Positions 17,940-25,868 are shown, counted from the first letter of the stretch. The stretch: 36,823 nt of DNA from Candidatus Gastranaerophilales bacterium (GCA_944324245.1 CALUVO010000087.1:1-36823), one strand, 5' to 3'. Notes: generated from the letters alone by a model not told the origin. Program-made: numbers and translations.

Positions 17940-18144
17940 GTTTATTGTGCTTTCTCAGCTTACCAAAACATTTTTTAATTTTTTCTCTAAACAGATACAG
18001 CGCATATCCTCCGCTTCCAAACAGTGCAATAACTGTCTGGACAATCATACTGCCAGTTCCGGGGTCGAGATAAGCCTGTGCTTTTTGAGGGTTCAATAAA
18101 GCAAATACCATAAAAACCGAAAATAATTTTAATTTTAAATCCAT
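17932..18144 (-). CDS. Small exported membrane protein with LDPGTGS motif
   Basis: The 70-residue product starts with a signal peptide (MDLKLKLFSVFMVFALL, cut near KAQA), then AYLDPGTGSMIVQTVIA, a hydrophobic helix, and a basic cytoplasmic-looking tail (REKIKKCFGKLRKHNKHD). Tiny proteins with this AYLDPGTGS signature often sit beside envelope polysaccharide or sulfatase genes. Start ATG 18144 is preferred over the upstream one at 18186, because 18186 lies upstream of the -10 box; AGGAA precedes 18144. It is the first gene of the operon with the methyltransferase and the sulfatase-fold transferase, and its end overlaps the methyltransferase start by 8 nt. Likely a membrane partner of those enzymes. 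Confidence 0.75.
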   Translation of the reverse strand: MDLKLKLFSVFMVFALLNPQKAQAYLDPGTGSMIVQTVIALFGSGGYALYLFREKIKKCFGKLRKHNKHD

Positions 18145-18174
18145 AAAAGAACATTCCTGTTGAATAACAACCTT

Positions 18175-18203
18175 ATTATAGGACATTGATATTACTTATG
18201 CAA
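18175..18203 (-). promoter_or_regulatory. Promoter of the envelope operon
   Basis: On the minus strand TTGCAT (18203-18198), a 17-nt spacer and a perfect TATAAT (18180-18175) make a strong sigma70-type promoter. Transcription would start near 18168, about 24 nt before the ATG at 18144. This also decides the start codon of the small protein. Confidence 0.75.
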
Positions 18204-18263
18204 CAATTTTGTAATATTCATTGCTGTTTATACCGGTAACAGGATTGTCTATTCTTTAATAAT

Positions 18264-18614
18264 ATGGTAACAAATATGTCACATATTGATAAAACTATTA
18301 TTGGATTAAAAATAAAACAACAAAGAAAACGTTTGGGTTTAACCCAATTTGAACTTGCTGAAAAAGTGGGTCTGCATGAAAAACAAATTTCAAGAATCGA
18401 ATCAGGCATAAATTATCCGACTTTTGAAAATTTTGTAAATATAATAAATGCACTGAATATGAATATGACAGATTTTGCGATAGAAAATTTATCGGAGACT
18501 TCACCGGTAAAAGATGATTTGTTATTTATTATAAAAAACTCAACAAGCGATGAACTGCAGCTCTATCTGGATGTAATAAAAGCAATAAAAACGAACAAAA
18601 AATCTGATAAATAG
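18264..18614 (+). CDS. XRE-family helix-turn-helix regulator
   Basis: The 116-residue protein has a lambda-repressor/Cro-type DNA-binding domain at residues about 12-70: IGLKIKQQRKRLGLTQFELA, then VGLHEKQISRIESGINYPTF with the usual recognition helix. The C-terminal 45 residues are short and helical, with no ligand domain. ATG codons at 18264 and 18276 are both possible, and neither has a good ribosome site; AT-rich sequence (TTTAATAAT) runs right up to the first. It is divergent from the envelope operon (120 nt apart), which makes that operon a possible target, though no clear operator was found. DNA-binding role is secure; targets are unknown. Confidence 0.85.
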   Translation: MVTNMSHIDKTIIGLKIKQQRKRLGLTQFELAEKVGLHEKQISRIESGINYPTFENFVNIINALNMNMTDFAIENLSETSPVKDDLLFIIKNSTSDELQLYLDVIKAIKTNKKSDK

Positions 18615-18662
18615 CAAAAAATATTTTTCCCGTATTTTATGCTATATACAAAGGGAAAGATT

Positions 18663-19118
18663 ATGATTAATAAAGTAAACAATATGCCAGGCAATAATAT
18701 TTCGTTTAAAAGGGTTGCACCAATGCAGTCTTTGTTGAATCTGGAACCGTCAAACATAGATAAGTTGGATGTTGCTTTTGAATTGATAAATACATATTAT
18801 CCTCATAATGATGTTTTTGTAGGTGCAGATGATAATGGAGAACTCGTATACCAAATACAGAAAGCTGATCCATCCATAGAACTTTTCAATTCCGATGTTT
18901 TAGCAAAAACAAAAGTAAATCCTCAGGAACTTGCAACTTTATTAAATTTTTGCAAATTATATAAAGCTACATACAACAGAGTTCATGGCATTAAAATACC
19001 CGCCGAAAAATACACAACGACTAATATTGATAAGTTATCATCAATAAATATAGCCTATGCTATAAAATATTCATTAGATGAGTTTAACAAAAAATATCCG
19101 CCCGAAAAACCTAATTAA
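18663..19118 (+). CDS. Unknown protein with N-terminal NISFKR motif
   Basis: This 151-residue protein begins MINKVNNMPGNNISFKRVAP. The rest is a mixed alpha/beta soluble domain with no signal peptide, membrane helix or known motif. Start ATG 18663 is chosen over the ATG at 18639 because AAAGGGAAAG stands just before it. It is 48 nt behind the XRE regulator and is followed by a strong terminator at 19131-19160. The short [IV]-[SN]-F-K-[RG] segment near the N-terminus also occurs in the unrelated protein at 28384-29628. It appears to be a lineage-specific protein; no function can be given. Confidence 0.7.
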   Translation: MINKVNNMPGNNISFKRVAPMQSLLNLEPSNIDKLDVAFELINTYYPHNDVFVGADDNGELVYQIQKADPSIELFNSDVLAKTKVNPQELATLLNFCKLYKATYNRVHGIKIPAEKYTTTNIDKLSSINIAYAIKYSLDEFNKKYPPEKPN

Positions 19119-19130
19119 TAAAACATATAT

Positions 19131-19160
19131 AAAAGCCCCTTTAAATCTAAAGGGGCTTTT
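19131..19160. terminator. Bidirectional terminator
   Basis: AAAAGCCCCTTTA (19131-19143) pairs perfectly with TAAAGGGGCTTTT (19148-19160) around AATC, with T/A runs outside both arms. It separates the 18663 gene from the convergent flavodiiron gene. Confidence 0.93.
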
Positions 19161-19181
19161 TACAAACTTCTTACAAACTAC

Positions 19182-20363
19182 TTATAAATTTTTATGTTTT
19201 TCAATAATTTGCTGCGCCAGAACATCTACTTTTGCGTAATCTTCGTCTCTTGGCTGACCTTTTATAACGACATAATCAAGCTTTTCAGGTTTAATTATGG
19301 TAAACATTTTTTCTATAGTGCCTTCAAGGTTTCCTCCCCAGCCGTATGAACCGATTATAGAGTAGTATCTGAGTTTCGGTCTTAGCGCATTAACAAGATA
19401 TGCTGCTGTAACAGCTGCAGGATGAGGTCCTGCCAGTACCATTGAAGAGCCCAGTACAACCGTTGCACAATCAACAAGCTCCATAGAAAGCTCTCCTTCA
19501 TCACAGTGGACAAGGTCAAACATTCTCACCGTAATATCAGCCGCTTCCAGCTTCTCAGCCAGTCTGTCCACCATCATTTTTGTACTTTCATACATAGAAA
19601 CATAAGGAATAACAACCTTATTTTCTACTCTGTCAGATGTCCAATCAGCGTAAAGGTCAAGAATCCATTCGGGTTTGTCATAAACAGGGCCATGGCTTGG
19701 CAGAATAATTTTCACATCCATTTCTTTTACTTTGTCTGTATATTTTTTTGCAAAATTTCTAAACGGCATGATAATTTCTGCATAATATCTTTTTGCCGCT
19801 TCAACAAGACAGTCGGTATAATCTGCAAAAAGTTCATGTTTTGTATAATGTGCACCTAAAAAGTCACAAGTAAAGAGCATCTTATCTTCTTTTAAATAAG
19901 AAAACATTGTATCGGGCCAGTGGACAAACGGTGCAAGTATAAATTGGAAAGTTTTGTCACCCAGAGATAATTCATCACCGTCATTTATTACAATAAACTT
20001 GTCCTCCGGTACATGAAGCATATTCATTACATTTTCTTTTACTTTTGCATTTGTAACAACTTTTGCATCGGGAAACATCTCTAACAACATCGGAATACCG
20101 CCTGAGTGATCCTGTTCAGCGTGGTTTGAGATAATATAATCAACCTTATTTATGTTGTTTTCCTGAAGTCTTTTTTTGTATTCTTCAAGTTTTTTAGGAT
20201 AATCGGTATCAACAATCGCCGTTTTTTCGCTGCCTTTAACAAGGTAAGAGTTGTATGTTGTACCTTGAGGAAGAGGAACAAGCTGGTCAAAAAGCTTTCT
20301 GTTAGCATCTTTTGAGCCGATATAATAAATATTGTTTTTTATAGGTCTTATTTTTAAATCCAT
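19182..20363 (-). CDS. fprA: A-type flavodiiron protein (O2/NO reductase)
   Basis: The 393-residue protein joins an N-terminal metallo-beta-lactamase-like diiron domain (about 1-245) to a flavodoxin domain with FMN (about 250-393). The diiron ligands are visible as H81-x-E83-x-D85-H86, H148 (FVHWPDTMFSY), D167 (TCDFLGAH) and H224 (LPSHGP). The flavodoxin part shows GSYGWGGNLEGT. These enzymes reduce O2 to water or NO to N2O with electrons from rubredoxin, protecting strict anaerobes. TAAGGAGA precedes the ATG. The rubredoxin gene lies 76 nt upstream on the same strand, completing the electron path. The choice between O2 and NO as the main substrate cannot be read from sequence. Confidence 0.96.
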   Translation of the reverse strand: MDLKIRPIKNNIYYIGSKDANRKLFDQLVPLPQGTTYNSYLVKGSEKTAIVDTDYPKKLEEYKKRLQENNINKVDYIISNHAEQDHSGGIPMLLEMFPDAKVVTNAKVKENVMNMLHVPEDKFIVINDGDELSLGDKTFQFILAPFVHWPDTMFSYLKEDKMLFTCDFLGAHYTKHELFADYTDCLVEAAKRYYAEIIMPFRNFAKKYTDKVKEMDVKIILPSHGPVYDKPEWILDLYADWTSDRVENKVVIPYVSMYESTKMMVDRLAEKLEAADITVRMFDLVHCDEGELSMELVDCATVVLGSSMVLAGPHPAAVTAAYLVNALRPKLRYYSIIGSYGWGGNLEGTIEKMFTIIKPEKLDYVVIKGQPRDEDYAKVDVLAQQIIEKHKNL

Positions 20364-20439
20364 GGTAGTTTTCTCCTTATATAAATATATAAAGGTGATT
20401 CCACTGCCAAAAATCCTTTAATATCAATTATTCTGACCG

Positions 20440-20577
20440 TTACTGTTTTGCAAACTGGTCTTTGCCGACACCGCAAACAGGACATATCCAGTCAGCAGGT
20501 AAATCTTCAAAAGCCGTATTGTTATTTTCCGCAGGGTCATAAACATAACCGCATACCAAACAAACGTATTTGTCCAT
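20440..20577 (-). CDS. Rubredoxin (short, 45 residues)
   Basis: A one-electron Fe(Cys)4 protein. The ligands are C6/C9 in [10 protein letters not shown] and C32/C35 in CPVCGVGK, and DLPADW is typical. At 45 residues it lacks several residues of the loop between the two knuckles and resembles the short rubredoxin of Desulfovibrio desulfuricans rather than the 52-residue type. The start is ATG 20577, which has AAGGAG 8 nt upstream; the longer open frame reaching 20682 reads through the promoter. It should pass electrons to the flavodiiron protein encoded downstream on the same transcript. Confidence 0.95.
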   Translation of the reverse strand: MDKYVCLVCGYVYDPAENNNTAFEDLPADWICPVCGVGKDQFAKQ

Positions 20578-20607
20578 AATAAAAGCTCCTTGTATATTTA
20601 CCTGAGC

Positions 20608-20636
20608 AGTATAAACTATTATCCGACAAAAATGAA
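20608..20636 (-). promoter_or_regulatory. Promoter of the rubredoxin-flavodiiron operon
   Basis: On the minus strand TTCATT (20636-20631), a 17-nt spacer and TATACT (20613-20608) form a reasonable sigma70-type promoter about 30 nt before the rubredoxin ATG. Confidence 0.55.
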
Positions 20637-20681
20637 TCGCCGTACAGGATAAATTAAATATTGTAAAATTCATAACATACA

Positions 20682-20714
20682 TTGACCCGCCGAAATCTAA
20701 TACTGTTATATAAT
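20682..20714 (+). promoter_or_regulatory. Probable promoter of the MarR gene
   Basis: TTGACC (20682-20687) and an AT-rich TTATATAAT block (20706-20714) can act as -35 and -10; the spacer is 18 nt to TTATAT and 21 nt to TATAAT. Since this lies inside the longest open frame, it argues that translation begins at ATG 20739, not at the TTG at 20682. Confidence 0.5.
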
Positions 20715-20738
20715 ATATTTGATAGCAGTGACAAAATT

Positions 20739-21194
20739 ATGGTAGAACATTACACAAAATCATTACCTTATGAACTGGAGTTAACCTCAAGAGCTTTGCA
20801 TGAGGCTACAAAGTGTTATTTTGAACAGTGTAATTTTCCGATTACACCGGATGAATTTATTATACTCGACTGTTTATATCTGAAACCCGATATTATACAA
20901 ATTGACCTTGCAAAAATGATTTTAAAAGGCAGAGCTCATACAGGCAGGTTCTTAAAATCTCTCGAAGAAAAAAAGCTGATTGTAAGACAACCTGTAAGAC
21001 AAGATTCCAAAACTATTACAAAAAATATAATCACACCTGAAGGTCTCAAATTGTATAATAAAATTCGTTCTGAAATAGATAAGTATATTGAAGAAACTAA
21101 CCCTGATATAAATATTCAGGCCAATGATGTCATTAATCTGCTGCAGACTATCAGAAAAAACTGTGTGGAAAAATTTAATATAAAATTTGATTAA
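20739..21194 (+). CDS. MarR-family transcriptional regulator
   Basis: The 151-residue product is a winged-helix protein of MarR size. Its N-terminal helix, FPITPDEFIILDCLYLKP, the helix-turn-helix IIQIDLAKMILKGRAHTGRFLKSLEEKKLI, and the wing VRQPVRQDSKTITKNIITPEG follow the family order, ending with the dimerisation helix. It directly precedes a 14-TM drug-efflux gene (68 nt apart), and an ATCTAC palindrome lies between, so it most likely represses that pump and releases it on binding a toxic compound. The start at 20739 has little ribosome site (GCAGTG). Family is secure; the inducer is unknown. Confidence 0.87.
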   Translation: MVEHYTKSLPYELELTSRALHEATKCYFEQCNFPITPDEFIILDCLYLKPDIIQIDLAKMILKGRAHTGRFLKSLEEKKLIVRQPVRQDSKTITKNIITPEGLKLYNKIRSEIDKYIEETNPDINIQANDVINLLQTIRKNCVEKFNIKFD

Positions 21195-21229
21195 AAAGGA
21201 ACTTGCAATTTTATTAGTTTTGTATTTCA

Positions 21230-21251
21230 ATCTACATGTAGATAAATCTAC
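21230..21251 (+). promoter_or_regulatory. Operator with three ATCTAC half-sites
   Basis: A perfect 14-bp palindrome ATCTACATGTAGAT (21230-21243) runs into a third half-site ATCTAC (21246-21251), so the shared GTAGAT half also makes a second inverted pair with 2-nt spacing. It ends 11 nt before the efflux gene's ATG. It fits a MarR dimer site, and occupancy would block transcription or ribosome entry. Confidence 0.7.
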
Positions 21252-21262
21252 AAGGTGAAATT

Positions 21263-22843
21263 ATGGCTAATGATATGCCCGCACATGAAGAATGGCATTT
21301 TAAAGTAAATCCCTGGATTGCAATGATCCCTATAATGCTTTCCATATTTATGTTTGCATTGGATGAAACTATCTCCAATGTTGCATTGCCTCACATGGCG
21401 GGCTCTTTTTCTGTCAGTCAGCACGAATCTACATGGATTATCACCAGCTATCTTGTGGCGAGCGGTGTAATTATTCCGACTGTAGATTTCTTCTGTAAGT
21501 TAATCGGAAGAAAACAGTACTTTTTACTAAGTATTGTTATATTTACAGCAGCCTCTATAATGTGCGGAATATCAACTTCCATGCCAATGATGTTAGTATC
21601 CAGAATATTGCAGGGCATCGGAGGCGGCGGTATTATGCCTATAGCACAGGCTGTAATTTTTGAAATATTTCCGAAAGAAAAATTGCCCGCCGCCATGTCA
21701 GTATTCGGGCTGGGTGTAGTTCTTGCCCCTATAATGGGACCCGCTGTAGGCGGCTGGATTACAGAAACATACTCATGGCCCTGGATTTATTTTATAAATA
21801 TTCCTTTCGGTATCATTACTTTTTATCTTTCATTAAAATACATAGAAGAGCCGCCATATTCTCTAAAACAACCCGGAGTAAAAATGGATTTTTCAGGTTT
21901 CGCATTTATGGCTCTATGGCTTTTAAGTCTACAGGTTGTGCTTGAAAAAGGTAACGATAATGACTGGTTTGGCTCTCCCTGGATATGCAGATTATTTACT
22001 TTTTCAATGATATGTCTGATAATTTTTATCTGGATTCAGGTTAAAAAGAATATTGAAAAGAGCGAGCCTCTTATAAATTTGTCTATTTTAAAAAACCATA
22101 ATTTTTTAATCGGGACAATGGGACAGGTCGTTTTGATGGGTGTAATGATGGCATCCTCCTCCATATTACCGTCAATGCTGCAGTCTTTGATGGGCTATTC
22201 CGCTTTTATGAGCGGGGTTTCAATGATGCCAAGAGGCGCAGGATGCCTGCTTGCATCAATGTTGTCGGGAATCCTTGTTATAAAGCTGGGAGTTAAGCCC
22301 GTAGTTATTATAGGTCTGATAGTGCTGGCTGCAGGAAGTTTGATGTTTGGTGAGATTAATACATCCATTGCTCTTGCAAACATTGCCATACCGAACCTTA
22401 CATTTGGCTTTGGTATGCTGCTTACAATGGTTCCTTTATCAAATATTTCCTGCGCAACCCTTGCAAACGAAGACCAGACAAACGCTGCCGGCCTGCAGAA
22501 TCTTGTAAAGAATGTTGGTGCAGCAATAGGTACATCTATTGCAACAACAATGATTTCAAGATTTTCACAAATCCACCAGATGACAATGGTCGAGTTTTTA
22601 AATGAAAATAATAATGTATATGTGGAGAGGCTAAATGCGCTCACATCTAACTTTATGTCTCACAATTTTGAATACAGTACTGCTGTACATATGGCGCAGG
22701 GGCAGCTATACAACATGCTGAAACAGCAGGCAACTCTGTGGGGGTATGTCGAAACATTCAGATACTTTGCTCTTGCTGTTGCTCTTATTCTGCCGTTTGT
22801 CTTTTTGCTGTATGAAAATAAAAGACACAAAACTGGATTATAA
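21263..22843 (+). CDS. emrB: DHA2-family (EmrB/QacA-like) multidrug efflux transporter
   Basis: The 526-residue MFS protein has about 14 membrane helices. DHA2 hallmarks are motif D1-like LDETISNVALPHMAG, RILQGIGGGGIMPIAQ, and antiporter motif C GLGVVLAPIMGPAVGGWI. It would expel amphipathic drugs, bile salts or similar compounds by proton antiport. The ribosome site is AAGGTG. The upstream MarR gene and operator point to induced expression. In EmrAB systems EmrB works with the membrane-fusion protein EmrA and TolC; no emrA lies beside it, so it acts alone or with a partner elsewhere. The symbol is by similarity. Confidence 0.88.
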   Translation: MANDMPAHEEWHFKVNPWIAMIPIMLSIFMFALDETISNVALPHMAGSFSVSQHESTWIITSYLVASGVIIPTVDFFCKLIGRKQYFLLSIVIFTAASIMCGISTSMPMMLVSRILQGIGGGGIMPIAQAVIFEIFPKEKLPAAMSVFGLGVVLAPIMGPAVGGWITETYSWPWIYFINIPFGIITFYLSLKYIEEPPYSLKQPGVKMDFSGFAFMALWLLSLQVVLEKGNDNDWFGSPWICRLFTFSMICLIIFIWIQVKKNIEKSEPLINLSILKNHNFLIGTMGQVVLMGVMMASSSILPSMLQSLMGYSAFMSGVSMMPRGAGCLLASMLSGILVIKLGVKPVVIIGLIVLAAGSLMFGEINTSIALANIAIPNLTFGFGMLLTMVPLSNISCATLANEDQTNAAGLQNLVKNVGAAIGTSIATTMISRFSQIHQMTMVEFLNENNNVYVERLNALTSNFMSHNFEYSTAVHMAQGQLYNMLKQQATLWGYVETFRYFALAVALILPFVFLLYENKRHKTGL

Positions 22844-22887
22844 TTCATTATATTCAATTCACAAGAAAGATATTTCAGCACCAGGAT

Positions 22888-23055
22888 TTAGGCTCGTCTC
22901 ATAAGGTCAGAGAGTTTAACTTCTTTGTTTACCTTCTTTTTTGTTCTTTTGGTTGTTTGTATTTTTGCTTTTTTAAATCCGCTCAACCCGATCACAGATG
23001 CTTTCTCTTCTTTAATCAACAATAGCTCTTTCATTAAATCTACAATTTCTCTCAC
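22888..23055 (-). CDS. Small basic protein, 55 residues
   Basis: On the minus strand GTG 23055 to TAA 22890-22888 encodes 55 residues: a charged helix (REIVDLMKELLLIKEEKA), a GLSGF turn, and a very basic tail (KKAKIQTTKRTKKKV) ending DLMRRA. AGAAAGGA stands 8 nt before the GTG. An in-frame ATG eight codons in is the alternative start. It lies alone between the efflux gene and the divergent HEAT-like gene. The basic tail could bind nucleic acid; that is a guess. It fills what would otherwise be an empty 290-nt gap. Confidence 0.55.
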   Translation of the reverse strand: MREIVDLMKELLLIKEEKASVIGLSGFKKAKIQTTKRTKKKVNKEVKLSDLMRRA

Positions 23056-23140
23056 TTTTTAAATCCTTTCTTATTTGTATTAATTAATTTAAAATTTAGC
23101 ACGGCTTTTTTTAAGCACCGGTTATGATATATTTGTGTCT

Positions 23141-23866
23141 ATGAGTGAAAATTTTCAAATTATAAATAAAATAGAAACAGATATTGAAAAAGCTGCTGAT
23201 TTTTGTCAAAAAGAATACACGGAAGAAGAGATATTTGATGTTTTAAAGAAATCTTCTGCTGAAAATCAGGATACAGACACTGAAAAACAAATCTGTATCT
23301 TAAAAATTGATACTGTGTCTTCGCAAAATGAAGCAGATATACTGATTTTTCATTTAACGAATCACAGTGCTCTAGTAAGAGAAGCCTGTGCACAAAAAAT
23401 TAATGAACTTATGCAAAAAGGAAAAAACGCAGCTTTTTTTCAAACCAAAGATATATTAAACAGTATTTTAAAAGCAATTAATGACATAAATCCTAATATC
23501 TGTCGCTTGATAATTGAAATTTTGCCTTATATAAGACAAAAAGAATATTTTTTGAACGGCTTGTATGAAAGAATCGACTATGTTTTTGATGAATTGGAAA
23601 AGCTAAAACGCAGCAACTGGTATACAAAAAAACTTTTTAATCTCTATTGGTGTTTAGAAGCACTGGCTGTTTTAAAAGCACCTGCAGATAAAAGACTTGT
23701 AACGGTTTTAAATAAAACCTCATCTTTTAAAGATTACACAATAAGAGAGAAAACCGCTATGGTATTGTATTATCTGACTGATACTATTCCGGAAATTGAA
23801 ATGTTAAAAGAAAAACTAAAAAAAGATGATAATTTTTATGTAAAAAGATATTCACAACAATGGTAA
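23141..23866 (+). CDS. Unknown helical-repeat (HEAT-like) protein
   Basis: The 241-residue product has no signal peptide or membrane segment. From about residue 55 on it reads as repeated helix pairs typical of HEAT/ARM folds: LIFHLTNHSALVREACAQKI, ILKAINDINPNICRLIIEIL, LFNLYWCLEALAVLK, and YTIREKTAMVLYYLTDT. Such proteins act as adaptors. ATG 23141 is favoured over the in-frame GTG at 23135. There is no ribosome site; TATGAT (23123-23128) lies so close that the message might have almost no leader. It is followed by the SLH protein 88 nt on, which has its own promoter. Function unknown. Confidence 0.65.
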   Translation: MSENFQIINKIETDIEKAADFCQKEYTEEEIFDVLKKSSAENQDTDTEKQICILKIDTVSSQNEADILIFHLTNHSALVREACAQKINELMQKGKNAAFFQTKDILNSILKAINDINPNICRLIIEILPYIRQKEYFLNGLYERIDYVFDELEKLKRSNWYTKKLFNLYWCLEALAVLKAPADKRLVTVLNKTSSFKDYTIREKTAMVLYYLTDTIPEIEMLKEKLKKDDNFYVKRYSQQW

Positions 23867-23883
23867 AGATATATAACGATTCC

Positions 23884-23912
23884 TTGCAACTCATTCTTGA
23901 TACTGGTAAAAT
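23884..23912 (+). promoter_or_regulatory. Promoter of the SLH-protein gene
   Basis: TTGCAA (23884-23889), a 17-nt spacer and TAAAAT (23907-23912) make a good promoter. The short palindrome AACACTAAGTGTT (23922-23934) would sit at the 5' end of the message, upstream of the TAAGGAG ribosome site. Confidence 0.65.
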
Positions 23913-23954
23913 CAGCTTAAGAACACTAAGTGTTTAGATATTAAGGAGATATTT

Positions 23955-25109
23955 ATGAAGAAACTTTTAACAAAAGCTTTGATGCTTGCAATGGTTTTCG
24001 GATTTACCTCTGCTGTATCTTTTGGAAAAGAATACGGCGATTTGCCAAAAGATCACTGGGCATACAAACAGATTCAAATACTAACAGATTTTAACGTTGT
24101 AGTCGGATATCCGGATGGAAATTATCGTCCCGACCAAAATGTTACAAGAGCAGAATTTGCAACTATTGTAGTCAAAGCTTTTGACCAGCAGAATGCAGAT
24201 ATTAAACAGCCTGCAAAATTTACAGATGTAAAAGAAGGCGACTGGTTCTACGGTATGGTACAAAGAGCTGTTATGTTTGACCTCTTAAAAGGCTATCCTG
24301 ACGGACATTTTGACCCTTACGGAACAGTATCCAGAGGACATGTCATTTCTACAACGGTAAATGCCTTGACAACAGAAACTATTTCCAACAAAAAAGCACT
24401 GGAAATACTTGAAAACAGCTATGATGACTATCAGCATATTCCTGATTGGCTGATTATAGCAGCAGGTAAAGCAGAGATTTTGGGTCTTGTTGTCAAAGAA
24501 CCCGGTGAAGAAAATGTAATCAATGCAGACAGACCTGCAACAAGAGCTGAACTAGCAGCATTTATAGTAAAAATGCTTGAACAGGCAAAGCTCAATCCTA
24601 ATGAAAAATTAAAAGAAGCAATGAGTCCAAGAATGGCAGAAGGTATTATTATCCCTACAACAACTCTGGACGGATATATAGCTACAATTCCGGCTGGAAC
24701 AGTCATTCCTATTATGGTTCTTAACAAAGAAATCACCTGTAAAAAATCAAAAGTTGGTGATGAATTTCTTTCAAAACTTCCAAAGAACCTTGTTACACCG
24801 GAAAAATATCTGCTCTTAGTAGAAAATGATGCGCTTACAGGTAAAATAGCAAATGTAAAAGTAGGAAGATTGTTTGTCAGAAACGGTGAAGTAACCATGG
24901 AAACAGATACAATCACTACTGACAGAAATCAGACAGCCGCCTTCTGCGGTGAAGCACTAGGCGGCTACAGACCGGAAGGTTTTTGGAAAACATTGTATTT
25001 AAAAATCATAAAAGGTCACAAAATTCAGATAAAAGAAGGTGAAATACTGAACCTTAAACTGAAAAAGCCTGTAAGAATTGACCTTACTAACGGAATGATT
25101 CTTGAATAA
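23955..25109 (+). CDS. Secreted S-layer-homology (SLH) domain protein
   Basis: The 384-residue product has a signal peptide (MKKLLTKALMLAMVFGFTSA) and three SLH domains: about 27-76 (DHWAYKQIQIL, GYPDGNYRPDQNVTRAEFA), about 88-137 (GDWFYGMVQRAV, GYPDGHFDPYGTVSRGH) and a more divergent one at about 155-207 (RPATRAELAAFIV). The remaining 175 residues are beta-rich (TIPAGTVIPIMVLNKEIT) and may be the outer domain. SLH domains anchor proteins to pyruvylated or amidated wall polymers, and in cyanobacteria they tie outer-membrane proteins to peptidoglycan. TAAGGAG and a good promoter suggest strong expression, and a terminator follows. Localisation is secure; the job of the C-terminal part is unknown. 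Confidence 0.88.
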   Translation: MKKLLTKALMLAMVFGFTSAVSFGKEYGDLPKDHWAYKQIQILTDFNVVVGYPDGNYRPDQNVTRAEFATIVVKAFDQQNADIKQPAKFTDVKEGDWFYGMVQRAVMFDLLKGYPDGHFDPYGTVSRGHVISTTVNALTTETISNKKALEILENSYDDYQHIPDWLIIAAGKAEILGLVVKEPGEENVINADRPATRAELAAFIVKMLEQAKLNPNEKLKEAMSPRMAEGIIIPTTTLDGYIATIPAGTVIPIMVLNKEITCKKSKVGDEFLSKLPKNLVTPEKYLLLVENDALTGKIANVKVGRLFVRNGEVTMETDTITTDRNQTAAFCGEALGGYRPEGFWKTLYLKIIKGHKIQIKEGEILNLKLKKPVRIDLTNGMILE

Positions 25110-25127
25110 AAAAACAAAAATTATAAT

Positions 25128-25158
25128 AAAGACCGGGATTTTAATAATCTCGGTCTTT
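25128..25158 (+). terminator. Rho-independent terminator
   Basis: AAAGACCGGGATT (25128-25140) pairs with AATCTCGGTCTTT (25146-25158), with one G-U pair, followed by a T run. It ends the SLH-protein transcript. Confidence 0.85.
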
Positions 25159-25235
25159 TAATTTATTTAATAAAAAATAATTAAAGTTTTTTTATTTTCA
25201 ACCGATATTACTAATGTAATAAACGGAGAGAATAT

Positions 25236-25868
25236 ATGTTGTTTAAACGTAAATGCAAGATAACTTTTATAGCTCACGGCGCAACGCTTTACACGGAGGA
25301 AAACCGTATCTGTGACAAAGAAAGCCATCCTCCTTTAAATGAACAGGGTCAGGAGGAGGCAGAACGCATTGCAAAATGGATTATACACCGTTCTCCGCAG
25401 GTTGATAAAATATATACTGGTGCATCATTAAGCTGTATACAAACAGCCCAGTATGTAGCAAAAGAATACGGACAGGACTTTGAAATTAAACCTGAATTAA
25501 AAAATCAGGAGTTTGGCATTTGGAAAGGGCTAAGTTATACAGAAATAGAAGAAAGATATCCGGAACAGCTTCAAAAATACCATGAATTTACCTCCAGCTA
25601 CGCACCGGAAGGCGGTGAAACTCTCCTCGAATTTGATGCAAGAGTAGAGGATACTGTAAATAAAATTATTGATGAAAATCTTACAAAAAGAATCGTTATT
25701 GTTACACATTCTAACTTTATCAGAGCAGCTATAAGAAATGCTCTGGATATTCCTGTTGAAAATCAAAACAGAGTGTTTATACCAACTGGCAGTGCTACCC
25801 AGATAAAATATTACAAAGGTTGGAATATACTGATGTATTCCGGTCATATTCCTATATTTTTACAGTAA
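25236..25868 (+). CDS. Histidine-phosphatase-fold protein lacking the catalytic arginines
   Basis: This 210-residue protein has the phosphoglycerate-mutase/histidine phosphatase fold. The expected RHG motif is AHG here (A13-H14-G15), and the second arginine of the SxLxRAxQTA motif is Cys67 (SLSCIQTA). The first His, the acidic residue region (QEFGIWKG, E92) and the second His (VIVTHSNFIRAA) remain. The enzymes bind phosphate with these arginines, so activity on phosphate esters may be lost or changed. The ATG has a CGGAGAG site. It ends directly against the convergent acsC stop with no terminator. Fold is secure; the function (phosphatase, mutase or non-enzymatic) is open. Confidence 0.85.
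   Translation: MLFKRKCKITFIAHGATLYTEENRICDKESHPPLNEQGQEEAERIAKWIIHRSPQVDKIYTGASLSCIQTAQYVAKEYGQDFEIKPELKNQEFGIWKGLSYTEIEERYPEQLQKYHEFTSSYAPEGGETLLEFDARVEDTVNKIIDENLTKRIVIVTHSNFIRAAIRNALDIPVENQNRVFIPTGSATQIKYYKGWNILMYSGHIPIFLQ

Noticed and set aside
20578-20682. Long N-terminal extension of rubredoxin
   Set aside because: The extension reads across the promoter (20608-20636); the 45-residue form from ATG 20577 has AAGGAG and normal family length.
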